Shown: positions 23,890 to 31,868 of the stretch, piece by piece | Layout of the letters: each line of letters starts with the position of its first letter | Position numbering within the stretch: the stretch's first letter is position 1 | NCBI RefSeq assembly: GCF_022458865.1 | Contig: NZ_JAJNMU010000017.1 | Location: forward strand, 124,001-188,000 | Length of the DNA: 64,000 nt | Source of the DNA: Paenibacillus periandrae | GTDB taxonomy: Bacteria; Bacillota; Bacilli; Paenibacillales; NBRC-103111 | Direction of reading: 5' to 3' | Made by a program: the position numbers and the translations under genes | The notes under the pieces: generated by a model | Databases searched by the model: none | Seen by the model: the letters and a program-made list of their open reading frames with translations, nothing else | Told to the model about the DNA's origin: nothing

Positions 23890-25770
23890 ATGGAAAAAAA
23901 GCAGTTTCAGGCAGAATCCAAGCGATTATTGGAAATGATGATCAATTCCATTTACACACAAAAAGAGATATTTCTCAGAGAGTTGATTTCCAACGCGAGT
24001 GATGCCATCGACAAGATCTATTACAAAGCATTAACAGACGATAAACTGGTCTTTGACAAAGACAGCTACTATATCAAGGTTACGGCCGACAAAACGAGCA
24101 GAACGCTAACAATCCGCGATACCGGAATTGGCATGACCAAAGAAGATCTGGAAAATAATCTTGGCGTCATCGCCAAGAGCGGTTCCCTTGCCTTCAAAAA
24201 GGAAAACCAATCCAAAGACGGTCATGATATTATCGGCCAGTTTGGCGTTGGATTTTATTCCGCTTTTATGGTGGCGGATGTAGTTACCGTTATCAGTAAG
24301 TCTATTTATGAAGACAGTGCCTATAAGTGGGAGTCGACGGGTGCAGAAGGTTATACGATTGAAGCGTGTGATAAGGATTCCGTCGGTACGGAGGTCATCC
24401 TGAAAATCAAAGACAATACAGAGGATGAGAGCTTCGACGAATACTTAGAGGAATACCGTTTGAAAGCAATTATTAAAAAGTACTCCGATTTCATTCGCTA
24501 CCCGATCAAGATGGACGTAAGTGGCAAAAGGCTGAAAGAAGGAAGCGAAAGCGAGTTCGAGGACTACCAGGAAGAGCAGCATGTGAACAGCATGGTTCCG
24601 ATCTGGAGAAAAAACAAAAGCGAGCTGACACCCGAGGATTACGAAAAGTTTTATGCGGAAAAGCATTACGGCTTCGATAAGCCGCTCAAGCACATTCATA
24701 TCAGTGCGGATGGAGCGGTGGTGTACCAGGCTATTTTGTTTATTCCTGAGAGCACGCCTTATGACTTCTACTCCAAGGAATACGAAAAAGGACTGGAGCT
24801 ATATTCCAATGGCGTGCTGATCATGAACAAATGCGCTGATTTGCTTCCGGATTATTTTAGCTTTGTCAAAGGGATGGTTGATTCCGAAAGCTTATCGCTT
24901 AACATTTCCAGAGAAATGCTGCAGCATGACCGCCAGTTAAAGCTGATTGCCAAGAACATTTCAAGCAAAATCAAGAGCCAACTGCAAAGCCTGCTGAAGG
25001 ACGAAAGAGAGAAGTATGAACAATTCTACAAATCGTTCGGCAGACAGCTTAAATACGGGATTTACAGCGATTACGGCAGCCACAAGGACGTATTGCAGGA
25101 TTTAGTTATGTTCTACTCCTCGAAAGAGAAAAAGCTGGTCACGCTGGATGAGTACGTATCGAGAATGCCGGAAGAGCAAAAATACATTTATTATGCATCC
25201 GGTGAGTCGAACGAAAGAATTGAAAAGCTTCCACAGACAGAGCTAGTATCCGATAAAGGCTACGAAATCTTGTATTTCACTGATGATATCGATGAATTTG
25301 CGATTAAAATGATTATGAAATATAAAGACAAGGAATTCAAATCCGTATCCAGCGGCGATCTGGGTATTGAAGTGGAGGATAACGAAAAGGATACAGATGC
25401 CGAGAAGAACGACAATCAAGCTTTGTTCGAGCATATGACAAGCTTGTTGAACGGTAAAGTAACCCATGTCAGAGCGTCCAAAAGGCTCAGAACGCATCCG
25501 GTTTGCTTGTCTACAGAAGGCGAGCTCACGATTGAGATGGAAAAAATATTACAAGCGATGCCGAACAATCCTAATGTAAAAGCAGATAAGGTGTTGGAAA
25601 TAAACGTAAATCATGCTGTGTTTGAATCCTTGAAGGACTCCTATGAGAAGGATAAGGAGAAGCTGAACCTGTATACGGCGTTGTTATATAATCAAGCCTT
25701 GCTTATCGAGGGATTGCCGATTCAGGATCCGGTGGAGTTCACCAACGATATTTGTAAAATTATGGTTTAA
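23890..25770 (+). CDS. htpG: Molecular chaperone HtpG (Hsp90)
   Basis: A 626-residue bacterial Hsp90. The N-terminal GHKL ATPase shows EIFLRELISNASDAIDK, RDTGIGMTKEDL and GQFGVGFYSAFMVAD. The middle and C-terminal dimerisation domains are complete. ATG 23890 with AAAGGAGAG upstream gives the family start MEKKQFQAES, so the longer frame to 23791 runs only through the promoter. In B. subtilis htpG is not a CIRCE gene; here it is preceded by a consensus promoter and CIRCE, predicting HrcA control. It is monocistronic with a terminator. Confidence 0.96.
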   Translation: MEKKQFQAESKRLLEMMINSIYTQKEIFLRELISNASDAIDKIYYKALTDDKLVFDKDSYYIKVTADKTSRTLTIRDTGIGMTKEDLENNLGVIAKSGSLAFKKENQSKDGHDIIGQFGVGFYSAFMVADVVTVISKSIYEDSAYKWESTGAEGYTIEACDKDSVGTEVILKIKDNTEDESFDEYLEEYRLKAIIKKYSDFIRYPIKMDVSGKRLKEGSESEFEDYQEEQHVNSMVPIWRKNKSELTPEDYEKFYAEKHYGFDKPLKHIHISADGAVVYQAILFIPESTPYDFYSKEYEKGLELYSNGVLIMNKCADLLPDYFSFVKGMVDSESLSLNISREMLQHDRQLKLIAKNISSKIKSQLQSLLKDEREKYEQFYKSFGRQLKYGIYSDYGSHKDVLQDLVMFYSSKEKKLVTLDEYVSRMPEEQKYIYYASGESNERIEKLPQTELVSDKGYEILYFTDDIDEFAIKMIMKYKDKEFKSVSSGDLGIEVEDNEKDTDAEKNDNQALFEHMTSLLNGKVTHVRASKRLRTHPVCLSTEGELTIEMEKILQAMPNNPNVKADKVLEINVNHAVFESLKDSYEKDKEKLNLYTALLYNQALLIEGLPIQDPVEFTNDICKIMV

Positions 25771-25787
25771 TAGGTGTGGAACGATGA

Positions 25788-25813
25788 AACGGCAGAAATG
25801 CCGTTTTTTTTTT
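25788..25813 (+). terminator. Terminator of htpG
   Basis: AACGGCA and TGCCGTT pair perfectly around GAAA, followed by a long T run. Confidence 0.92.
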
Positions 25814-26000
25814 ATAATATCAGAATTTCTAAGTTTTCAGCAGAGCTGAATATTCTGATATTGCAAGAAAAGCAACCTATCTTCACCGAATAGGCTTCGA
25901 TCAGAAGCTTTTCTTACATTCATATCCAGTGGGATAGTGTAATCGAAAAAGGGAAGCTTATACATATTAAGGAATAAGGATCAGCGAGAGGCGTGATTAC

Positions 26001-27338
26001 ATGTTCAGCAATCATACAGTTTCGGGATTAAACATCAAGAATCTGCTGAAATTCAGAAACAATCCATTACATTTTTTAACTGAAATTCGCGAGCTGGGTG
26101 ATATTGTTGAGATTGGTCACAGAGCTAATCGCAAAATATTCGTGTTGAATCATCCGGATTTGATCAAAGAGGTTCTAGTTAACAAAACTTCGAGTTTTCG
26201 TAAAGGAAAAGGACTGCAGATTGCTGGTAAATTTCTAGGCCAAGGATTATTAACAAGTGAAGGTGATACTCATAAACGCCAGCGGCGGTTGATGCAGCCT
26301 CAGTTTCATGCCAAGCATATATCTTCTTTTGCAGGTGTCATGGTGGAGCATACGGAACGAATGCTGGATACCTGGGTCAACCAGGAAGATAGAAATATAC
26401 ATCGGGATATGACGGAATTAGCTCTGGAAATCATAAATAAAACGATGTTTGGTCATACCCTGACTGAAGATGTAGATCAAATAGGAGAAATTATTGAGGC
26501 GGGAAGCCGAAGAAATATGCAACAAGCCAAAAGTGTGATTAGTGTGCCAAAGTTTTTTACCAAAAAAACAGACGATAAACTGCAGGAATCACAAGGTTAT
26601 CTGAATCGAATTATTTATTCAATGATAGAAGAAAGACGTAAACAGCCGTATGAAGAACACCACGATCTGTTATCCCTGCTTCTCGCAGCTACGGATGAGG
26701 ATGGTACTCGGATGACAGATCAGGAAATTCGTGATCAGCTCATTACGATCTACATAGCAGGGCATGAAACAACAGCGAATACGTTGTCCTGGACCTGGTT
26801 TTTGTTAGCTCAGAACGCAACCGTCGAAAAGAAGCTGTGGGCTGAACTGGATGAAGTATTAGGAGGCAACTCACCCAGTTTGCCCGATATTCCCAAACTC
26901 AAGTATACGAACCAAATCATTCAAGAATCGATGCGACTGTATCCGGCCGCGTGGATGATTGGGCGGGAAGCCACAGAACCGGTGGAGATAGGCGGGATGA
27001 ACATTGCTCAAGGTGATACGATTTTTATGAGTCAGTATGCGATGCACAGAAACCCCAAATATTTTGCCAATCCGAATCAATTCAGCCCAGAACGCTTTGA
27101 TCATGATTTTTTGAAAACCATCCCTGCATACGCTTATTTTCCTTTCGGAGGAGGTCCAAGGGTTTGCATAGGAAATAACTTTGCACTCATGGAAGCAGCA
27201 ATTATTGTGGCTGTAGTAGGTCAAAGATACAGATTACAGCTGTTGGACTCCCATTCGGTTAAACCTGAGCCTTTAATTACTTTGCGAGTACAAGGCGGCT
27301 TACCGATGAAGGTTATGGAAAGAAATCAACATGCCTAA
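26001..27338 (+). CDS. Cytochrome P450
   Basis: A 445-residue soluble P450 monooxygenase. The I-helix oxygen-binding motif is AGHETTANTLSW, the K-helix ExxR is ESMRLYP, and the heme-binding loop with the Cys thiolate ligand is FPFGGGPRVCIGNNFA. No reductase domain is fused, so it needs separate redox partners, which are not nearby. The N-terminus has no membrane anchor. It is convergent with an SDR gene, the two stop codons lying one base apart. The substrate is unknown; a role in lipid or secondary metabolite oxidation is possible. Confidence 0.93.
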   Translation: MFSNHTVSGLNIKNLLKFRNNPLHFLTEIRELGDIVEIGHRANRKIFVLNHPDLIKEVLVNKTSSFRKGKGLQIAGKFLGQGLLTSEGDTHKRQRRLMQPQFHAKHISSFAGVMVEHTERMLDTWVNQEDRNIHRDMTELALEIINKTMFGHTLTEDVDQIGEIIEAGSRRNMQQAKSVISVPKFFTKKTDDKLQESQGYLNRIIYSMIEERRKQPYEEHHDLLSLLLAATDEDGTRMTDQEIRDQLITIYIAGHETTANTLSWTWFLLAQNATVEKKLWAELDEVLGGNSPSLPDIPKLKYTNQIIQESMRLYPAAWMIGREATEPVEIGGMNIAQGDTIFMSQYAMHRNPKYFANPNQFSPERFDHDFLKTIPAYAYFPFGGGPRVCIGNNFALMEAAIIVAVVGQRYRLQLLDSHSVKPEPLITLRVQGGLPMKVMERNQHA

Positions 27339-27339
27339 A

Positions 27340-28167
27340 CTACATGGAAAACTCCTTTCCCAAATAAACGTCAGGTGCAGTCATATAGACTTCGCGCACT
27401 ACCACATTTTGAGGTTGATTGAGGACATAGAGGACTGCTTTGGCGATATCGTCTGCACTCAAAAATATTTGACCCATGGCAGCATGAATACGTTCGAGCA
27501 GTGCATCGGGTAGATGCTCGTCCTTCTTGATTTCCACATCGATGCCAAGCTTGCCAGCAAGCTCTTGAATCCGCGCCGGGTCAACGCTTCGACCGAAATT
27601 TGTCGCAACTGCGCCTGGCATAATAGTACTTACCCGGATTGGTTCGTCCGCCAACTCGTGTGTTAATGCTTCACAAAGGGCATTGACCATATGTTTGGTA
27701 GCGCTATAAAAATCTTTGCCCGGTTCTTTGGCATTGCCTGAGGAGATATTGATGATGTGTCCGACAGCGGCATCGGGATGCTGGCGCATTGCACGAATAG
27801 CTGCTTGTGACCCGGCCAGCAGGGCCATAATATTGACATCGATCATCTCACGCCAAATATCGGGATCAGCCTCAGCGATTTCCCCATGCAGGTGCAGACC
27901 GGCATTGTTGACCATAACGTCCAATCTTCCAGTTTGCTGTGCAGCTTGCTGAACAAAATGCTGAAGCTTCTGGATATCGCGAATATCAAAAGCGCTGATA
28001 CTTGCGCGGCCCCCCGTTTTTTCGATTTGATCACGTATAAGCTCCAGCTTATCCTCGTTTCTTCCTGTCATGTAGACGTGCATTCCCGCTTGAGCCAGAT
28101 GAATTGCTATAGCACGTCCGATTCCGCTTGAGGCACCTGTGACGATGGCTGTTTTTATATTTGACAA
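27340..28167 (-). CDS. Short-chain dehydrogenase/reductase (SDR)
   Basis: A classical SDR of about 275 residues. TGASSGIG is the cofactor motif near the start, NNAG is in VMVNNAGLH, and the catalytic Ser and YxxxK appear as ISSGN and YSATK. A C-terminal insertion with KLGIDVEIKKDEHLP lengthens it slightly. TTG 28167 is chosen with AAAGGAG eight bases upstream, rather than the longer frame. It is divergent from a TetR regulator with two dyad sequences between them, so TetR control is likely. Confidence 0.85.
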   Translation of the reverse strand: MSNIKTAIVTGASSGIGRAIAIHLAQAGMHVYMTGRNEDKLELIRDQIEKTGGRASISAFDIRDIQKLQHFVQQAAQQTGRLDVMVNNAGLHLHGEIAEADPDIWREMIDVNIMALLAGSQAAIRAMRQHPDAAVGHIINISSGNAKEPGKDFYSATKHMVNALCEALTHELADEPIRVSTIMPGAVATNFGRSVDPARIQELAGKLGIDVEIKKDEHLPDALLERIHAAMGQIFLSADDIAKAVLYVLNQPQNVVVREVYMTAPDVYLGKEFSM

Positions 28168-28198
28168 GTGGATCACTCCTTTTTGGTATATAAACAAT

Positions 28199-28261
28199 AA
28201 TCAACACATTGTTGATTTACTTGATTGATGTTTATTATAATGTAAGTAATTTTGACTTACA
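28199..28261. promoter_or_regulatory. Two palindromes between SDR and TetR genes
   Basis: AATCAACA-CAT-TGTTGATT (28199-28217) is a perfect 8-3-8 dyad, and TGTAAGT-N7-ACTTACA (28241-28261) a perfect 7-7-7 dyad. Either could be the operator of the adjacent TetR protein. Confidence 0.6.
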
Positions 28262-28348
28262 ATAATCACAATTACGCTGAATGTTTCATACTAGACAGGT
28301 ATTGCGGTTCTGTTTATTAACCGCGTACATGACTTGGAAGGATTGTGT

Positions 28349-28963
28349 TTGCACATGGAAAAAGCCAATGATCTGAGAGTTATACGAACCAAAAAGCTGA
28401 TCGAAGATGCTTTTCTGACCATTATGGAAGAGCAAGGGTTCGAGGGTGTGACGGTCAGGAGCTTATCGCAAAAGGCAGGGATCAATAGAGGAACCTTTTA
28501 TTTACATTATCAGGATATTTACGATTTGATGGAAAAGCTGGAGGATTGCTTGATCGAGGGAATGAATGGTCTTTCCGATGATGAAGCTCCAAGAGATCTC
28601 ACGAGTCTTGACACTGATAATGAACCTTTCCCCTTGATCATGTCCTTCTTTGATTATATGAATGCCAACCCACGCATGTTCAAACTGGTGTTTGATCCCC
28701 AAGTGCCGAGTTTCGGCCATAAGCTGACTTCCCTGCTGCATGACCGGATGTATGCCAAGATCCCACTGGAGCTGAGGGATTCCCACAAACAAACGATGCC
28801 GCCTGATTATCTTATTGCTTATTTTAGCTCTGCCTATTTCGGAATTATTCACCATTGGTTTGCATCGGGAATGGAACTTTCCCCACGGGAAATGGCATTG
28901 ATGATAACTCGTTTGATTCGACATGGCCCCTTGGTAGCGGCGCTGAAGGAGACAGGGAAGTAG
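28349..28963 (+). CDS. TetR/AcrR-family transcriptional regulator
   Basis: About 204 residues. The N-terminal helix-turn-helix domain contains IRTKKLIEDAFLTIMEEQGF and TVRSLSQKAGINRGTFYLHY, a textbook TetR recognition region. The C-terminal domain resembles the TetR_C group found in Bacillus regulators of dehydrogenase genes. TTG 28349 has AAGGA six bases before it; ATG 28355, two codons later, is equally possible. It is divergent from the SDR gene, which is its likely target. Confidence 0.85.
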   Translation: MHMEKANDLRVIRTKKLIEDAFLTIMEEQGFEGVTVRSLSQKAGINRGTFYLHYQDIYDLMEKLEDCLIEGMNGLSDDEAPRDLTSLDTDNEPFPLIMSFFDYMNANPRMFKLVFDPQVPSFGHKLTSLLHDRMYAKIPLELRDSHKQTMPPDYLIAYFSSAYFGIIHHWFASGMELSPREMALMITRLIRHGPLVAALKETGK

Positions 28964-29061
28964 AGAACACGATACTTTTGAATTGACAGTTCACGGATTT
29001 GAAAATATAATCAGTATTAGGAATAACGTTTTAGCAAACTATTAGAAAGAAGGATACTTAT

Positions 29062-30021
29062 ATGGAGCAGCCTGCAAATCTTATCGTTGACGGTGTGTGG
29101 CCGACTATGGTTACCCCTTTTACGGAGTCAAATGAAATCGATTACAATGCACTGGAAAAGCTCGTTGAATGGTATATTGCCAAAGGGGTAGACGGCTTGT
29201 TCGCCGTGTGTCAGTCGAGTGAAATGTTCAAGCTCTCTCTGGAGGAGAGAGTGCAGCTAGCCGGATTCGTCAAGAAGCAGGCTGCTGGCAGAGTGCCGGT
29301 GATCGCTTCCGGTCACGTATCCGATTCCATTCAAGATCAGATCGAGGAAATTAAAGCAATTTCCGCGGTGGGAATCGATGCTTTCGTAATGGTAAGCAAC
29401 CGTCTGGCAGCACAGGATGAGTCAGATGAAGTATGGAAGCGCAATGCGGAGATTATATTGGCGGCTGTGCCTGACGTCGCACTTGGCATTTACGAATGTC
29501 CATTTCCTTATAAAAGATTGATGTCGCCCGAATTGCTTGCCTGGTGCGCATCGACTGGGAGATTTTTGTTCCTGAAGGATACCTGCTGCGACGTGGAGCA
29601 AATTCAAGCCAAATTAGATGCAGTTAAAGGAAGTCAGCTCAAAATTTTTAATGCGAATTCAGCAACCCTGCTGGAAACTCTAAAGATCGGCGCGGCAGGC
29701 TTTAGCGGGATTATGGCAAATTTTCATCCCGATCTGTATGCATGGTTGTTTAACAACTGGAACAAGGACACGGACAAAGCGGCTCTGGTGCAGAGCTATC
29801 TGGGAGTTTCCTCGATGATTGAGCATCAGCTGTATCCATTGAATGCCAAATACTACTTGCAGCAGCAGGGACTAGGCTTTACGCTTCAATGCCGTGCGAG
29901 GAACCAGGAAGATTTTATAACGAAAGAACGACTTGTTATGGACCAGATGAAACAGTTGGATCAGTGGTTAAGCTTATTCGTGAGCGGGCAGGCTGCTGTT
30001 GCGAATACTATAGCGAAGTAA
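29062..30021 (+). CDS. Dihydrodipicolinate synthase/N-acetylneuraminate lyase family protein
   Basis: A 319-residue TIM-barrel aldolase of the DapA family. TMVTPFTESNEIDYNALEKL is the standard opening, GIYECPFPYK holds the catalytic Tyr, and FLFLKDTCCD holds the Schiff-base Lys. The GTTGE motif of true dihydrodipicolinate synthase is replaced by CQSSEMF, so a pyruvate-type aldolase acting on another substrate is more likely. It is followed by a terminator and then a convergent LacI regulator. That context suggests sugar or sugar-acid catabolism. Confidence 0.85.
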   Translation: MEQPANLIVDGVWPTMVTPFTESNEIDYNALEKLVEWYIAKGVDGLFAVCQSSEMFKLSLEERVQLAGFVKKQAAGRVPVIASGHVSDSIQDQIEEIKAISAVGIDAFVMVSNRLAAQDESDEVWKRNAEIILAAVPDVALGIYECPFPYKRLMSPELLAWCASTGRFLFLKDTCCDVEQIQAKLDAVKGSQLKIFNANSATLLETLKIGAAGFSGIMANFHPDLYAWLFNNWNKDTDKAALVQSYLGVSSMIEHQLYPLNAKYYLQQQGLGFTLQCRARNQEDFITKERLVMDQMKQLDQWLSLFVSGQAAVANTIAK

Positions 30022-30076
30022 GTGGAGCAGGGCAGCAATCATTCTTAGTCCAAGGATATGCCATAATCGGAAAAAG

Positions 30077-30115
30077 CAAACAGCAGAACCGTTGATGACG
30101 GAACTGCTGTTTTTG
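30077..30115 (+). terminator. Terminator of DapA-like gene
   Basis: AAACAGCAG and CTGCTGTTT pair, with an inner CCGT/ACGG pair, followed by a T-rich run. A strong stem between convergent genes. Confidence 0.88.
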
Positions 30116-30161
30116 TTTTGTGGCTATCTATCAGGAACATTGGCATCAGCTGTATGAGCAG

Positions 30162-31208
30162 CTATCGATTGACTGTTGTAAATTCTCCACAGGATTGCCT
30201 GATGACCAGGTGGGGCTCGAACATGCGCGCAGCAGGTGGAACAACCTGATGATGCAGGACATCGACGATCATCTGAAAGCAAGCCTTGGCCATCTCCTCA
30301 ACCGGAAAATGAACCGTGGTTAATGGAGGGACAGTGAAGCGGGCGATCTCATTGTCATCGTGTCCAACCAGCTCCATATCCTCAGGAACGCCTATTCCTG
30401 CTTCTCGCAGGGCTGCAAGTACACCTACAGCCATTTGATCACTAAGTACGAATAAAGCTGTAGGCCGATCTTCAGAAGCCTGCAGCAGTGCTTGTGCCGC
30501 CTGATAGCCGCCTTCCTCCGAGAACTCCCCCTCCGTTATATGATCAGGGTTAATGGAAAGTCCAAGCGTTGCTGCCTTATCAATAAACCCCTGCTTGCGG
30601 TACTGGATGGCTCTGGAGGATACTCTCGGAACGATGACACCTGCATGAGTGTGACCTCTGCTTGTAAACAAACGGGCAACCTCCTGCCCAGTATGCTCAT
30701 TATCTACATTAATCGTACAAAATTTATCGGAATACCGCTGATACAGCACAACTGGAACCAGAAGCGGTGTCGTTTGTAGAAAGGCCTCATCCTCATCCGT
30801 AGCATTCGCAATAATCGCTCCATTGAAGCGGGTACCCGTCACAAGGCTTTTGACATCTTGAATCCGGCCTCCCACGTAAGGCTGAACTAACAGCTCATAC
30901 TCGGTTTCCTGCGCGTGCATACTCTCCTGAATCCCTTTTAAATAACGACCGATCAGCGAAGCTCGTGTATCCATGGTCCAAAATAATGCAATGATCGGAG
31001 CGACCGTTTCTCCACCACTGCGCAGACGACGAGCCGAGATATTAGGACTGTAGTTAAGCGCCCGGGCTGCTTCCAAAATCCGTTGTTGGGTTGCCGCCGA
31101 GATCCGTAGTGCGTTTCCCTTTCCATTCAAAACAAGTGAAGCCGTGCCTTGGGAAACCTGTGCAAGCTTGGCTATATCTTTAATACTGGACAGTGTGTTC
31201 ACCACCAT
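30162..31208 (-). CDS. LacI-family transcriptional regulator
   Basis: A 348-residue regulator. The N-terminal LacI helix-turn-helix reads SIKDIAKLAQVSQGTASLVLNG, and the hinge has ALNYSPNISARRLRSG. The remainder is the periplasmic-binding-like sensor domain with LVGHDDNEIARFTVPPLTTV near the end, normal for sugar-binding LacI proteins. It is divergent from the MpsC-domain gene and convergent with the DapA-like gene. The effector is unknown. Confidence 0.9.
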   Translation of the reverse strand: MVVNTLSSIKDIAKLAQVSQGTASLVLNGKGNALRISAATQQRILEAARALNYSPNISARRLRSGGETVAPIIALFWTMDTRASLIGRYLKGIQESMHAQETEYELLVQPYVGGRIQDVKSLVTGTRFNGAIIANATDEDEAFLQTTPLLVPVVLYQRYSDKFCTINVDNEHTGQEVARLFTSRGHTHAGVIVPRVSSRAIQYRKQGFIDKAATLGLSINPDHITEGEFSEEGGYQAAQALLQASEDRPTALFVLSDQMAVGVLAALREAGIGVPEDMELVGHDDNEIARFTVPPLTTVHFPVEEMAKACFQMIVDVLHHQVVPPAARMFEPHLVIRQSCGEFTTVNR

Positions 31209-31319
31209 TCACTGAAATACTTATTAATCGTATTATAGCTTAATTTGCTTAGGGATTGAACTCTGTACAGTACCATGATAAAATTTGCTTCATAGACCCG
31301 AAAATGAGGGATTCTCGGT

Positions 31320-31682
31320 ATGAACAAAAAGGAAGCAGAGTTCAGCAATTTAGTGAAAGCGTTTCGAAAACGACATATGGGCAAGGGACCGCGGGAAATC
31401 CGGACTACCTTTTGCAAGCAGTGGGCAATTTGTGAGATGGAAGGCAACTTGTCCCCGGTGGAAAAGTTCATCGCCTCAGGAACGGAAGGCAAGCAGGTAT
31501 TGCGCACAGCGCGTACCGAAATGGTGAAAGATATTTATCGCAATCACCCGCCGATAGAAATGGAACAGCTGCTAGGTGCCAAATTTATCGAGCTGTTCGT
31601 AGATATCGATCTGGAAAAAGATTTCGGGATGTCGATATTTGTGTTCGATCAGGATATTGAAAGCAAGTTTTTATTAAAATAA
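31320..31682 (+). CDS. DUF2294 (MpsC-like) domain protein
   Basis: A 120-residue protein matching the DUF2294 domain, also called the MpsC domain after a staphylococcal membrane-potential-generating system. The conserved pattern is GKGPREIRTTF, the LSPVEKFIASGTEGKQV block, and IELFVDIDLEKDFGMSIFVF. Pfam-level assignment is from remembered consensus. The biochemical role is poorly known, with bicarbonate or Na+ systems proposed for relatives. It is on the same strand and 186 bases upstream of the molybdopterin oxidoreductase. Confidence 0.75.
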   Translation: MNKKEAEFSNLVKAFRKRHMGKGPREIRTTFCKQWAICEMEGNLSPVEKFIASGTEGKQVLRTARTEMVKDIYRNHPPIEMEQLLGAKFIELFVDIDLEKDFGMSIFVFDQDIESKFLLK

Positions 31683-31751
31683 ATCGTTGAAACCGTCATA
31701 ATTGCATACCTGTGCCGTTGGCACTTGGCAGCGACCCTGCTCAAGACTAAC

Positions 31752-31814
31752 AGCCGCATCAGAACCTTTATTTTTGTACCAACAAAAAACGAAGGGACTG
31801 CTGCGGCTTTTTTT
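31752..31814 (+). terminator. Long hairpin with T run ahead of molybdopterin oxidoreductase
   Basis: AGCCGCA (31752) pairs with TGCGGCT (31802). Inside, CCTTT/AAGGG and TTTTTGT/ACAAAAA extend the stem, and T7 follows. It could terminate the MpsC-domain transcript or act as an attenuator for the next gene, whose ribosome site lies 40 bases downstream. Upstream, GTGCC/GGCAC and GCAG/CTGC dyads (31700-31738) add structure. Confidence 0.75.
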
Positions 31815-31868
31815 GTGAATGCATTGGCTTTGCTGATCATTTTGAATGAAACCAAGGAGGTAATCTGG

